A DNA stretch of 64,000 bases from Pratylenchus scribneri (Eukaryota > Nematoda > Chromadorea > Rhabditida > Pratylenchidae). The notes below the pieces were generated by a model. It was not told the DNA's origin. It did no database searches and worked only from the letters and a program-made list of their open reading frames with translations. The stretch is from positions 2,659,501 through 2,723,500 of the forward strand of contig JAQSEB010000041.1 in NCBI GenBank assembly GCA_030063045.1, given 5' to 3'. The translations under genes were made by a program, and so were the position numbers. The stretch's first letter is position 1. Each line of letters begins with the position of its first letter. Positions 39,046 to 52,500 of the stretch are shown here, one piece after another.

Positions 39046-40315
39046 ATGTCAACAACGTCACAAAGGAACGAGTATGAAACAGGACACAGACTAACAGGGT
39101 CAATTTACTTTTAATTGTTTTCAATCAATCTAATTTCAACAAATTTTCAGGGACACTGGCCGTACGTTCATCATCATCAACAAGATTGCTGGGGGCGGAT
39201 ATGGAGCAGTGTACAGGGTCGAAGCAGCCGACAACGGACGACATTATGCACTCAAGAACGAAGAGCGGGAGCCCAATCGAGATCACTACAAGCTCTTCAT
39301 GGAAACGCAGGTAAATATGATTGGGTTTGGGAGAAATTAAAGAAAATACAAATGTTATTTTTGCAGGTTCTAAGAAAGGCAGCCAATGACGTTGTATGGC
39401 AAAGATATTTCCCGGCTTTCTACGACCAATGCACTGGGCGGCGCAGCATGTTCATCGTCATGTCTCTTCTGGGCGAGTCACTGGCCGACATCAAAAGGAG
39501 TCAACCAAACAGGGTGTTCAGGTGATTTTAAATATTCAAAGTTCTGTGGATGTAATTTCTTTTCTTTTTCAGCAAAAATACCGGCCTCTACTGTGCAATA
39601 GAAGCGTTGGGAGCGATCAAAAGTCTGCACGAAATGGGCTACATCCACAGGGTATGTTTATTTCATTTCATCTTTAAAATCTAATTTTTAAAATTCACAG
39701 GACATCAAACCGGCGAACTTTGTCATTGGCCTACCGCGGACGCAGAATTGGCACAGGATCTACATGGTTGGTTTACTTATTTTACGACTTTTTAATCGAA
39801 ATTGATTTTCTTCTCATTTTCCAGGTCGATTTTGGCATTGCACGACGTTTCTTGGACAACAATGGGGCCATCCTGACGCCGAGGCAGAAAACCAAGTTCA
39901 AAGGCACGGTCCGCTTCGCGCCAATCGCCACGCACAACCAAGAGGAGCTAGGCCGGAAGGACGACTGCGAAAGCTGGCTGTACATGATCGCGGACATGAT
40001 CAAGGCGGAGCGGCTCCCCTGGCACGACTTGGACGACAGGAAAGAAGTGGAGAAGATGAAGAAGAGAGCGATGGAGGATCCGACCCGGCTTTTCAATGAA
40101 AAGGTTGGTGAAATTTTTGCAATTAATTTATTTTTCAATTTTAATTTTTTCAGGAAGTGGAGCTCCAGCGGATCTGCGAATATCTTCAAAAACAACACTA
40201 CGTGGACAATTTGGACTACGACTGGATGCGCAATATGGTCAAAAGAGTGGCGAAGAGATGCAACTGCACGCTGGAACAACCCTACGATTGGAGCAGCAGG
40301 ACAAACAGGAGCTGA
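39046..40315 (+). CDS. Casein kinase 1 / tau-tubulin-kinase-like protein kinase
   Basis: This is a Ser/Thr protein kinase of the CK1 group, in the TTBK-like branch greatly expanded in nematodes. Seven exons (39046-39098, 39151-39310, 39367-39521, 39573-39651, 39701-39766, 39825-40103, 40154-40315) give 317 residues. Seen in order: glycine loop AGGGYGAVYRVEA, ATP-binding Lys in YALKNE, MSLLGESLADIK hinge, catalytic loop HRDIKPANFVIG, metal-binding DFG in VDFGIARRF, and KFKGTVRFAPIATHNQEELG, a CK1-group substitution for the APE motif. Catalytic residues are intact. There is almost no sequence outside the kinase domain. Many nematode paralogues act in the male germ line, but nothing here shows that. 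AATAAA is at 40531. Confidence 0.94.
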
Positions 40316-40530
40316 GCCAGTGCCAAATCCCAGAAATGAAGATGTGATGCCAACGAATCGTGATATTCCCCCTTTCCCATTCACATTGTATTATTTTGTC
40401 CTGAATACCATCCACCCATTGTGCTTGTTGTTTTCCCCCATATTCACCTTGTTGTTATTGTAATATTTTTCCATAATCATATTGTATTGTATTGTATATG
40501 TATTTTTCTATGTTTTTTCCAATTCATTTG

Positions 40531-40536
40531 AATAAA
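40531..40536 (+). terminator. Polyadenylation signal AATAAA of the kinase gene
   Basis: AATAAA lies about 215 bases after the kinase stop and about 27 bases before the palindromic element. It is the best signal in the short 3' flank. Confidence 0.55.
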
Positions 40537-40562
40537 TATTATTTCGTGTAATTATTTCGTAA

Positions 40563-40875
40563 CCCTGGAATCACAATGGAGCGGGAAAACGCGGCGATTT
40601 TTGTTACCTTCTATCGCCATTCTCTCCAATGTTATATGTACTGACTTATGTATCTATCGCAGCGGGTTCCATAAAAACGCAGTGTTTTATAGAGAAAAAG
40701 AGCAGTTCTACTCCCCCTTCTACTTCCCCGTTAGAACTGCTCTTTTTCTCTACAAAACACTGCGTTTTTATGGAACCCGCTGCGATAGATACATAATCAG
40801 TACATAACTTTGGAGAGAATGGCAATAGAAGGTAACAAAAATCGCCGCGTTTTCCCGCACATTGTGATTCCAGGG
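40563..40875. mobile_element. Palindromic MITE, 313 bp, with TAA target duplication
   Basis: The element is a near-perfect palindrome. The ends are CCCTGGAATCACAATG, the arms are about 145 bases (including AAACACTGCGTTTTTATGG) and the spacer is small. TAA flanks both sides (40560-40562 and 40876-40878), the signature of PIF/Harbinger-type insertion. There is no coding capacity. The arms differ by only a few bases. Confidence 0.88.
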
Positions 40876-41380
40876 TAATCGATTGTATTTAATATTTCGA
40901 TTGAGAAAGAATAGACCCCCTAAACTTAACTATGGAGTATCGAGTCTCTAAAGATAAAACAAAATTAGTTAGGCTAGCTCTATCTATCAATAGAAGAGTA
41001 AAGTCCTTAATAAGCGTAAAGAAAGGAAAGTTAAATTATTTATGAATGATCGTATAGATATTTTATTTTCATGAATGAAAAAATTCGAGTCTCGCTCGTC
41101 TCGAAAGTCGAAACAAAAAAATTTTACCTACCTCCCTCTTCGCTCCTCCTAATATGGAGTCGGAGTCTCACCTCGGACTCGAATTTCGATCGAGGCAAGT
41201 TGGATACTGGGCTAGGCCAAGCACAATTATTAAACCGATGCTATAATAGGTCCAAAATTTTGATTTGATCGCAAGATAAAATATTTTAAATAAACCAAAA
41301 ACCACAATTTTCTCATTTTCAATATTTTAAATTTTAAAAATTCATCTTTATTAGAAAATATAAAGATCCTTAGCTTACAA
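40876..41380. other. Intergenic gap before the SPOP-like gene
   Basis: I see no gene. The sequence is AT-rich with a short stretch of GAGTCTCGCTCGTCTCG-like sequence near 41090. Confidence 0.55.
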
Positions 41381-43236
41381 ATGAACGCTGCTAATTGGCA
41401 TTCACCTAATCAACCGCGACAACCACCAATTCAAAATAATCAAGGTTGAGTAAAAATATTGAAAAATTATTGATTTTCATTTTTAAGGACTCATCAATGC
41501 ATTTCGATCACCAACCATTCCAATAGGACAATTGGCCAACAATCCTGTGCAAATGTTTGGCGCGTCTACTTCAAATAATATTGCAAATTCCGATGGTTCA
41601 GCCCCAAACGAATGCTTCACTGTGTGGGAACCACTTCAACTTCGTCAAGAATGGAATGTATGCAAATGGGAATAAGGACTGAATAATTTAGTTAATTTTA
41701 GATTCAAAACTTCACTAAAGCATTGGAATTGTCCACTCCGGGTGTTTGCATGCGTAGCCTTAATTTCAGTGATCCGAGCATGTCAGACATCTTATGGCAA
41801 TTGTGTCTTTATCCTGGCGGAAAACGTGACGAAAATGTCGGAAATGTGTCACTCTTCCTTAAAATGTCTACAACCACACCAGCACAAAAAGAAGTAAGTT
41901 AAACCAAAAACCAATCCAATAATATACTTAAAATTATTAAAGTTCACTGTTCGCGCCGAATATCGCTTCTACTTCGTTGATGATACCGGCAATGCTAAAT
42001 TTTCCAATGTGAATACAGGTAAATTATTTCCAAATTTCCTTTTCTTATAACTGAATTGCAGGTGACTTCAAGGTGAAACCGTCAAAAGGCTCGCATTCCT
42101 GGGGACTTCGCAATATTCCACGCCCGAAAGTGTTACAATCAATTCGACAGGACAATTCATTGCATATTGTGTGCCAAATTGAACTTCTTCCTGATTTAAA
42201 CAAATTGTATAAATTTTTATAAATCATTTAAACATTTTTGATTAATTAAAAGGCAAACTCACTTACGCCAAGACTACCGACTTGACCCGAAAAAGGTTTC
42301 TCAACAAATTTATAATAAATTTATAATAAAAATATTTTAAGTTGACAAAGGATTATATGGATCGAATTCATCAGATGTTCACTTCAAGCGAAGGCACGGA
42401 TTGCGTGATTGAGTGCAATGGTCAGGAATTTCAAGTGCACAAATTCATCCTGATGGCCCATTCTGACGTTTTTCGAGCAATGTTCAGCCATAAAGAGACC
42501 ATCGAAAGCGTCGAATCGCGCATTCGTATAACAGATGCGACACCGACTTCAGGTTTATTTAGGAGAAGAAGGAAATAATATACCTACTTATTTATATTTT
42601 CAGTTAATCAAATGCTGGTCTACATGTTTGTTTTAAAATATAAATGAAAGATAAATTAAATTTAAAGGTATTCGGGTGGCCTCCCAGATGAATTTGCCGA
42701 TGAACATGCATCTGGACTCATTGAAATATCGGAAAAATATGGGCTCGAATCTTTGAAAACCATTTGCCAGGATCGTCTTATTTCTCGGTTTTATCAATTT
42801 TCAAATATTATTTATTCTATTTTAATTTAGTTTGTCTGCCACGAATGTTTGTGCAATGCTGGTGTTGGCCGATGTGCATAATGCTGATCTTCTTATGGCC
42901 GCCTGCATTCCTTTGGTTTTTTTACCTCTTAAAATGAAATTGTTTTGAACTTTGAAGATTCGAAGCCACTTTGGAAAATTGGTTGACAGTCCAGAATGGG
43001 AAGAAATGAAAATGGCAAATCCTATGCTCACAACCTCAATTCTCGAAAAGGTAAGACATAAAATTTATTCAATTTTATTAATTTGTTTTAGATTGTCATT
43101 AATTCGGAAAAAATTATGGTGGGTCCCAAGGAACAACCGCCAGGTTTTTTAAAAGATATTTTAAATAAATCTAATTGTGAATTTAGTCAAACGTCAGCGT
43201 CTTCAACAAGGAATGTTCTACCATCAACATCAATGA
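41381..43236 (+). CDS. SPOP-like MATH-BTB cullin-3 adaptor
   Basis: Proteins of this type recruit substrates to the cullin-3 ubiquitin ligase. Thirteen exons joined in frame give 440 residues. The N-terminus is disordered. A divergent MATH domain (about residues 80-215) shows RAEYRFYFVDDTGNAKF, SWGLRNIPRPKVL and LHIVCQIELL. The BTB domain (about 245-345) shows GTDCVIECNGQEFQVHKFIL and MAHSDVFRAMFSH. A BACK/3-box region follows (LSATNVCAMLVLADVHNADL). The C-terminus PPVKRQRLQQG is a basic nuclear signal placed as in SPOP. The gene is first of three closely spaced + strand genes (391 bases to riok-2). It may be the SPOP orthologue or one of the nematode BATH expansion. The family call is firmer than orthology. 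Confidence 0.88.
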
Positions 43237-45508
<2,272 letters not shown>

Positions 45509-45849
45509 ACCAGCAGAAAAAAAGGATATATTGTTTTTTATTCACATATTTACTGTTGTTGATAAAATTTAATTAAAAAATTGTTTTATTCCATAATTCT
45601 AGTTATACTTTTGTTGGTCAACATAGCCATATTTCATTCTTTATCACTTCAAACCCAAATAAAATGTCGTTGACAAGTGCATGAATTAGCGCTGAAAAAA
45701 GGCCTAAATAAATGTCCCAGTTTATGCAAAAAATGTTTCCATTTTCCATAAATATAAGCAGAAATGTTTTAATTAAATTCATTCTCATTTTTTAGATCCA
45801 AATAATAAACATTCTAGTTCATTTTTTTTTATTAAACCTTATTAATAAA
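45509..45849. other. Gap between riok-2 and the HPRT gene
   Basis: The gap is 341 AT-rich bases without a gene. It probably contains the riok-2 3' end and the HPRT promoter. Confidence 0.6.
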
Positions 45850-48333
45850 ATGGTCGAAAATGGGAAATTAATTGAGAGAGAGTTAATTATTAAGAATGAA
45901 GATGAGGTTGGTTGACAAATTAAAATAGTCAAGTAAATAATCCCAATTTTTAGTTGCCAATTTCCCTTTTTAAAATTCCACATTGCTATCAGGATTGCAT
46001 TTCGAGTGTCATCATTCCACATGGATTGATAATTGTGCGTTAAATTTATTTGTAAATTTGATAAAATTAATTTTAAGGATCGAATTCAGCAATTGGCCAA
46101 TGAAATCCATGCTCAAATTGGAGATAAGGTTGGTAATTGGTGGGAATGAGATTTGGCCAACCCAAATTTATTTCAGCCATTAACAATGTTGTGCATCCTC
46201 AAGGGTTCATTCCGTTTCTTCACTGATTTAATTCAGCACCTTTCCGAAATTCGTTCAAAATGCAATTCGCCAATTCAAGTGGGTTAATAAATTTTTTTTT
46301 TACTATTGAAATGATATTTCGGTACTTGTCGGCTTTGTATCCTCTTTTTTGGGTCGAATTTTTTTTGAAAAAAATTTTTTTTGGAAATGATATACCAATC
46401 GACGCGTCTTGACGTTCTGGTTACGAAAATGTTATCGGTTTCGCTTAAAACTCAAAATTAAAAAAGTTATGACCTCATGAAAAACGCAAAAGTGCTTGGT
46501 CCCCCTTATGGGTTGGACACGAAAAATTTTTTGAAAATTTTTTTGGTGAAGTTATAGCTCATTCGATGCGTTTTGATGAGATAAGCTGGTAATAGTTGAC
46601 TTTGTACCACACCTTTTTTCCAAAAAAAAATTTTTGATTTTATTTTTCGCTAAAAATTTGTATTTAGGGGTTTACAATGATGGGGAATCAGAATTTGACA
46701 TTTATTTTTCATGAATTAAATTTCCTGAACCAGTATAGGTTTACAAACCGGTTTCGAAAAACTGAACTTAGGTATTTTGGGGCATATTATACATGATTCA
46801 ACGTGTTTTGATGAGTTGATTACGAATCTGTTATCGGTTTTGCATAAAACCCAAAGATAAAAAAGTTATGGCCATTAAAAAATTCATAAGGTGTCTACGT
46901 GGCCCACATGACTAAAATGGCCATACCTTTTTTATTTTTTGGTTTTATGCGAAACCGATTAAAGATTCGTGATCAGCTCGTCGAGGCGCATCGAATGAAC
47001 TATAATTTGACTGAATTTGACTAGGTAAAAATTTTTATCAAAAATGCCCTTGGTCCCCCCTTTGCACTATCTTGATAAAAGTCGGCATATCTTACCATGA
47101 TGTTAAGATATGGAAAAATGGACGTCAGATTCGGATTCTCCATCATCGAAAACCCCTAAATACACGTTTTTTGCGAAAAATAAAATAAAAAATTTTTTTT
47201 TGGAAAAAGGTGTGGTACAAAGTCAACTATTACCGATAAGCTTAAATTCAACTATTACCGATAAGCTTAAATCTGTCATCTATTTCTCGTAAAACTCAAT
47301 ATTAAAAAAGTTATGGCCATTTTATTTTCGCTGGAATGTGTTGGAACTGCGCAGATTTGCGCGATAGTAACTTTTTTAATTTTGTGTTTTATGCGAAACC
47401 GATGACAGATTCACACTCTACTCATCGAGACGCGTCGAATGAGCTATAATTTGACCGAAAAAATTTTCAAAAAATTTTTCGAGTTCAGACCCATAGGGGG
47501 GACCAAGCACTTTTGTGATTTTCAAATGGCCATAACTTGGCCAAAAATGCTGGCGCGCTCAAAATTGTTGACATTTTTGCAATCAGCATGTCAAGACGCA
47601 TCGATTAGTATATCTTTTCACGAAAAATTTGGAAAAAATTTTGACCCAAAAAGAGGATACAAAGCCGACAAGTACCGATATTTCTGCTCCTTTTTGGTTA
47701 ATGAACTTCTATTCCTTTTATAATTATAAATTAATTTTTGGCTAAAATTCAAATGAAATTACCCATATTCATCTTTATTTATAAAATTATAGGTTGAATT
47801 TGTTCGAGTTCAAAGCTATCTGAATGAAACATCGACAGGCCAACATGCAATTGACGGATTGGACGCATTGAAAAGGAGTCAATCATTGGAAGGAAAGCAA
47901 GTGTTGGTAAGTGGCCGATGATCAAAATCAAATTGCAATATTTTTTATTAGCTGGTTGATGATATCATTGATTCGGGCCAAACATTGAGTCGAATGATCT
48001 ACGAATTGGATCAAATGGTGGGCCCGAATGGACGAATATGGAGCGCATTGTTGTTGTCAAAGAGGACAGAGGCAAACAGCAGAAAGCCAAATGCATTGCG
48101 AGGCGATTTTATTGCATTCTCAATTCCCGTAAGAATATTTAATTATTTTAAGTAATTTTTATTCATTTTAAGGACAAATTCATCGTTGGCTATGGTCTCG
48201 ACTACAATCAGGTGAGTCTGACTTATTTATATATTTCATTCGATCTAAATTTATTCCTTCTCTTCAGATGTTTCGTGATTTGCAACACATTTGCACGCTG
48301 AATGAACTGGGAAAAGAAAAATTCAAGAAATAA
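45850..48333 (+). CDS. hprt-1: Hypoxanthine-guanine phosphoribosyltransferase
   Basis: HPRT salvages hypoxanthine and guanine with PRPP to make IMP and GMP. Eight exons (45850-45906, 45993-46034, 46078-46128, 46177-46278, 47793-47906, 47952-48128, 48173-48211, 48268-48333) give 215 residues, the usual size. Seen: VIIPHGLIIDRIQQLA, MLCILKGSFRFFTDL (PPi-binding loop), flexible loop RVQSYLNETSTG, PRPP-binding LLVDDIIDSGQTLSRM, LLLSKRTEANS, and purine-binding PDKFIVGYGLDYNQMFRDL. The catalytic Asp pair is intact. Intron 4 is 1.5 kb, far longer than the rest, because a 1358-bp element was inserted there. Confidence 0.95.
46320..47677. mobile_element. 1358-bp element with inverted ends in HPRT intron 4
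   Basis: The left end CGGTACTTGTCGGCTTTGTA recurs in reverse complement at the right end (TACAAAGCCGACAAGTACCG). ATATTT flanks both ends (46314-46319 and 47678-47683), a probable 6-bp target duplication. Inside are several further inverted blocks, for example GTGGTACAAAGTCAACTATT with its partner, and TTTTTATTTTTTGGTTTTATG with AAAAAAGTTATGGCCAT. There is no convincing coding sequence. It shares GATATACCAATCGACGCGTC with the foldback element at 30.1 kb, so the two are probably one family. Confidence 0.88.
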
Positions 48334-48771
48334 TGATGAATTGGAGGAAATGAATATTGAAATTCGCACTATTTTATATATCAATATCAATTAACTTTAA
48401 TATTTATTATTATTTTGATGATTTTTGACCAAACAATTTGAAAATATTAAAAGATTAATTCAAAGTACAAAAAGAGTTGACACTTGACAGTAGATTGTTA
48501 CTTTGGGCAGAATTCATTAAAAAATAAACTACAGTATTCAAGAAATGAATAGAAGGAAAATTGCCTCATCCATCATCTCTTATGCCCACTTTCCCATCCA
48601 TCACATCCATTTTTTTTCTTTTCCAATTTCCCAATCCGCTCCAGGCAAAATCAAATTGGCACAATCAAAAATTATGTACTTACTTATTATTATTAGTAAA
48701 TAGAATCCTTTTTTACCATTTATTAAATTCTCTCTAGAGTCCTATTTTTTGATTTGTAATTCTTCATATTG
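48334..48771. other. Gap after the HPRT gene
   Basis: There is no gene. The sequence is AT-rich with a pyrimidine-rich stretch near 48560-48640. Confidence 0.55.
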
Positions 48772-49202
48772 TGATTTCTAATTGTGAATTATAATTGAAT
48801 GAATTGTAATTGCGAATTGTAATTGTAATTGTAATTGCGAATTGTAATTGTAATCGAATTGTAATTGTAATTGTAATTTCGAATTGTAATTGTAATTGCG
48901 AATTGTAATTGTAATTGTGAATTGTAATTGTAATTGTAATTGCGAATTGTAATTTCGAATTGCGAATTGTAATTGTAATTGCGAATTGTAATTGTAATTG
49001 CGAATTGTAATTGTAATTGTGAATTGTAATTGTAATTGTAATTGCGAATTGTAATTGTAATTGCGAATTGTAATTGTAATTGTGAATTGTAATTGTAATT
49101 GTAATTGCGAATTGTAATTTCGAATTGCGAATTGTAATTGTAATTGCGAATTGTAATTTCGAATTGCGAATTGTAATTGCGAATTGTAATTGTAATCGAA
49201 TT
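48772..49202 (-). repeat. AATTGTAATTGCG tandem array (inverse of the 30.7-kb array)
   Basis: Irregular repeats of AATTGTAATTGCG are interspersed with AATTGTAATTTCG. Read in reverse complement they are the same unit as the array at 30688-30993. Two long minus-strand frames through it encode only repetitive NYNSQLQLQF-type peptide and are not genes. Confidence 0.95.
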
Positions 49203-49526
49203 GTGTTTTCATGCATTTTGTCGGCATTTTCAATTCCTCCTGGACAAACCAAAATTTGGTGAGGGCGGAGTTTATTCCCACAAAAGTGGGCGGCATGCAC
49301 CCATCCCATTTTCAATGAGTTTTGGGCTGCTCTTCTTCACGCCTTGTTCCGCTTAATTTTTCCCAAATCCTTCCCTCAAACAAACCAAAACCATCCTAGC
49401 TGAGGAACATTCATTCACACCTTCATTCCAACATTTTAATACTCCTTCCATCTTCCATAAACCGAAAATTCATTAAAATAAGGAATTCCAATTCAAGTTT
49501 TTAATTCAATAGGTACAATACTAAAA
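49203..49526. other. Upstream region of the ZP-domain gene
   Basis: I see no gene. The region probably holds the promoter of the cuticlin-like gene. Confidence 0.55.
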
Positions 49527-52500
49527 ATGCATGCTAAACAATTTGTCATCCCAGTCTTTGTCCATTTTCCATTGTTAATAATTCAATTTTTGTTTCCAAT
49601 TCTTTCAAATGCAAAATTTTCTTCTGCTGCTTCTTCTTCCCCTTCCACCTCCTCTATACTGGATAATGGAGTTGTTGGTGATCCCGTTGTAAGTTCCGAA
49701 TGAAATGAACATAAATATTTGGTTAATTTGGCCGGGGAACAAATCAAATTGTAAATTTAACAAAAAGATTTTGTGATTTACGCTTTAAAGCCCTAGAGGA
49801 AACTGAGCCAATCGACATTCGACATTGAGAGATTCCCTTTTGTTTACAGGTGGAATGCATGGACGATCGAGTCAAAATTATTTTCCGAACACAGAGGCCA
49901 TTTGTGGGTAGAATCTTCGTAAAAGGTTGGGAAATGAGTGATGAGTCGAAGACTTGATTCCATCCCTAAAAAAAGGAATGGTCGAGAATGAAAATTGTGT
50001 GCGAAATTATGAGCAAAACAGTCGGCCCCAGGCAAATTTATTTAAACAATTTGTGCATTCATTGTAAAACACAATTTTATAGGTGGATTTTGAGCTGACA
50101 AATGGACAATGTAAATAATAATTTGAATATTTTTAATATTTTTTCATTCGCATTTAGGCAATATGCGTCGATCAAGAAAGGTAAATAAGGGAATTTTTTA
50201 CTCTATTTTCTGCCAATTAATAATAGATAAGATATTAACTAGCTCAATTGAAGGCAATAAACCTTGTGGCCAAATAGACCAAGAGGAAAAGATTAATTTA
50301 GGACAATAATTAGTGCCATTCATTTTGTGTATATTTGGTTCAAGTTCAATGGCTGATTCCTTTTTTGTGCCCATTCCTCTGAATTTGGGTCAACAATAGC
50401 CAACCATTTAGCAAAAAATGGATCCGACGAAAATAGTTAATCCCAAATTTCTCCCTTCCAAAACTTATTTGGCGCAGTTTTTCCCGAGTGAATGGGGTCC
50501 CACATTTTCACCCATCCTTTTTTTTCTATTTGCGTTCATTTTTCTTTCATTTTGGGTCAACGACGGTAAAACCCGTCACCGTTGAATTTGAACCACCTAA
50601 ACTTCTTGAGGAATATAGGAGAAGGGTACATTTCACTTGAAAATGAGAACAAATCCAAAACTTTAAAAATGAAATGTGAAAATTTTAGAGAAATTGTTAA
50701 ATCTGTGAAGCAAGTAAAATTGAATTAAATCTAATTATGGAGCCTGGAATAATCAGCTTAAATGGAAATAAATCCCCTTAATTTTAGGCTATCCCTTTAT
50801 TATGGTTATGGCTTAAAATTAAACCAAATATTTGGATAGAAAAACAATTGGACCATTTCAAAAATACTCAAAAAGTTAACAAAATTAATTTTGAATGAAC
50901 TTTGATGCGTGCCCTCCTTCCAATAATCCCACATCTTCCCATTCATTGTTGCCGCCTCTCCCTTCATCACAGTTCTAATTAATAATTTCTTGCGCAACTG
51001 CTTCTCCTAAAAGGGTCATCCCTTCCCCCAATCCATCCAATTCCCTCCTTTCCCCCTTTTGAATAATTTCAACTTGAACTTGTCCTAAATTTTGACTTCA
51101 TCTTTGTAAGGGAATAGGTCAAAAGGGTTCCATTTTTCTTTTTGTTATTTTGAATGAAATACCCTGAAGGTGTAATTTAGGATGGAGGAAAATGTTGCTA
51201 CTGGGTCATCTTTTTTTTGAGGAAATTAATCATCTCACGCCTTTCTTTCTTGATTCTATTACATTGTTGGAGGGCAATTATGAAAAGAATTTTGGAGGAA
51301 CAATTGAAAGAAGGCATATTTTTAGGTTAGTGAATAAGGATTTTTTTCGGCAAAAATTGGAAGAATTTTAGTGGCTTATTTGGACAGAATTCTTTCTTAC
51401 ATATTTTCGACAAAATTTATTTCAAATTTTGCATACTTTGTGGATTTTAAAAATTAATTAAAGCATAATAATCCAGAATTAGAGGACTTATTAGGGAAAT
51501 TTTAATGAATGCCAAAGGACTTGTCTATTCCCCACATTTCTAGCTTGGACCAGAGCAACGTGGTGTGGAGCAGTCAATCACAATTATCATCTCATTTCAT
51601 CAAATTTTCATAACCAAAGTATTGTTTTGTACAAAAACAAATTAAATGAATTGTGCCGTCCGCAGATTGACCGAAGTTTTCGTTGCACTTGTTTCTTCAT
51701 GGAAGCGGACAAAGTGGTGACAAATCGTTTTGATGTTTCCGATCAGGCCACAACCGTAATATATTTTGGGGCGAGGGCAAAATTCATTGAATTTAATTTC
51801 AGGAATTGATTGACACTGCCAGAATGTAAAATAATAAAATGAATTAATTAATTTAATTTAATTATTTCAATTTTGGGCCTCTATGTTCCTACACAGTTCG
51901 ACGGTATTTTTTGAAGGGCACTTTAACAAATGAATTTGCCCATTTTTAGTGGTTCAATCACCGGGCCAATTGTTACTTACGCATCGGTGGGGGAACAAGT
52001 ATTCCATGTTTGGCAATGCGAAAGTGACCTTTTTTCGGTAACAAAAATGGAATTCATTCTTGCCCAAAAAATAAATTCATTCAGATGCTTGTCCACAATT
52101 GTTTCGTTGATGATGGTAAATAAATTTATATTATAATTTAGGTCAAATATTCCGAAAATCTTCTAGCAAAAAAGAATACTAAAATATTTCAAATGGTTAA
52201 TATTTGCACATTGTCCTTATCATTGACTAAAGTTGTTTCCGGCGAGAATGGGTCTGGGCTCTCACCCCGGGCTTTCGCCAAGGGCTTAAGCCTCGGTGGC
52301 CCAAAAAACGGGAGAGAGATTTGAGAAAATTATTATTTAATTGTTTTGCGGAAAATATGAAAACAGAACATTCCAAAAGAGAACATTTTAGATAGAAAAG
52401 ATTGGTTTAAAATGAAGACTTTGGGCAATATTTGATTGATGATTAGGTGAAAAGTGTATGGCAAAAATTGGGTACAGTAGGAAAAATGGAAATGCCCTTG

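Noticed and set aside
37763..40315. Horizontal transfer of the GC-rich gene pair
   Set aside because: Both genes have several short spliceosomal introns of nematode style, and the kinase belongs to a nematode-expanded family. High expression explains the codon use better.
48764..49315. Two long minus-strand frames of similar repeats
   Set aside because: They are the coding shadow of the inverse AATTGTAATTGCG array.
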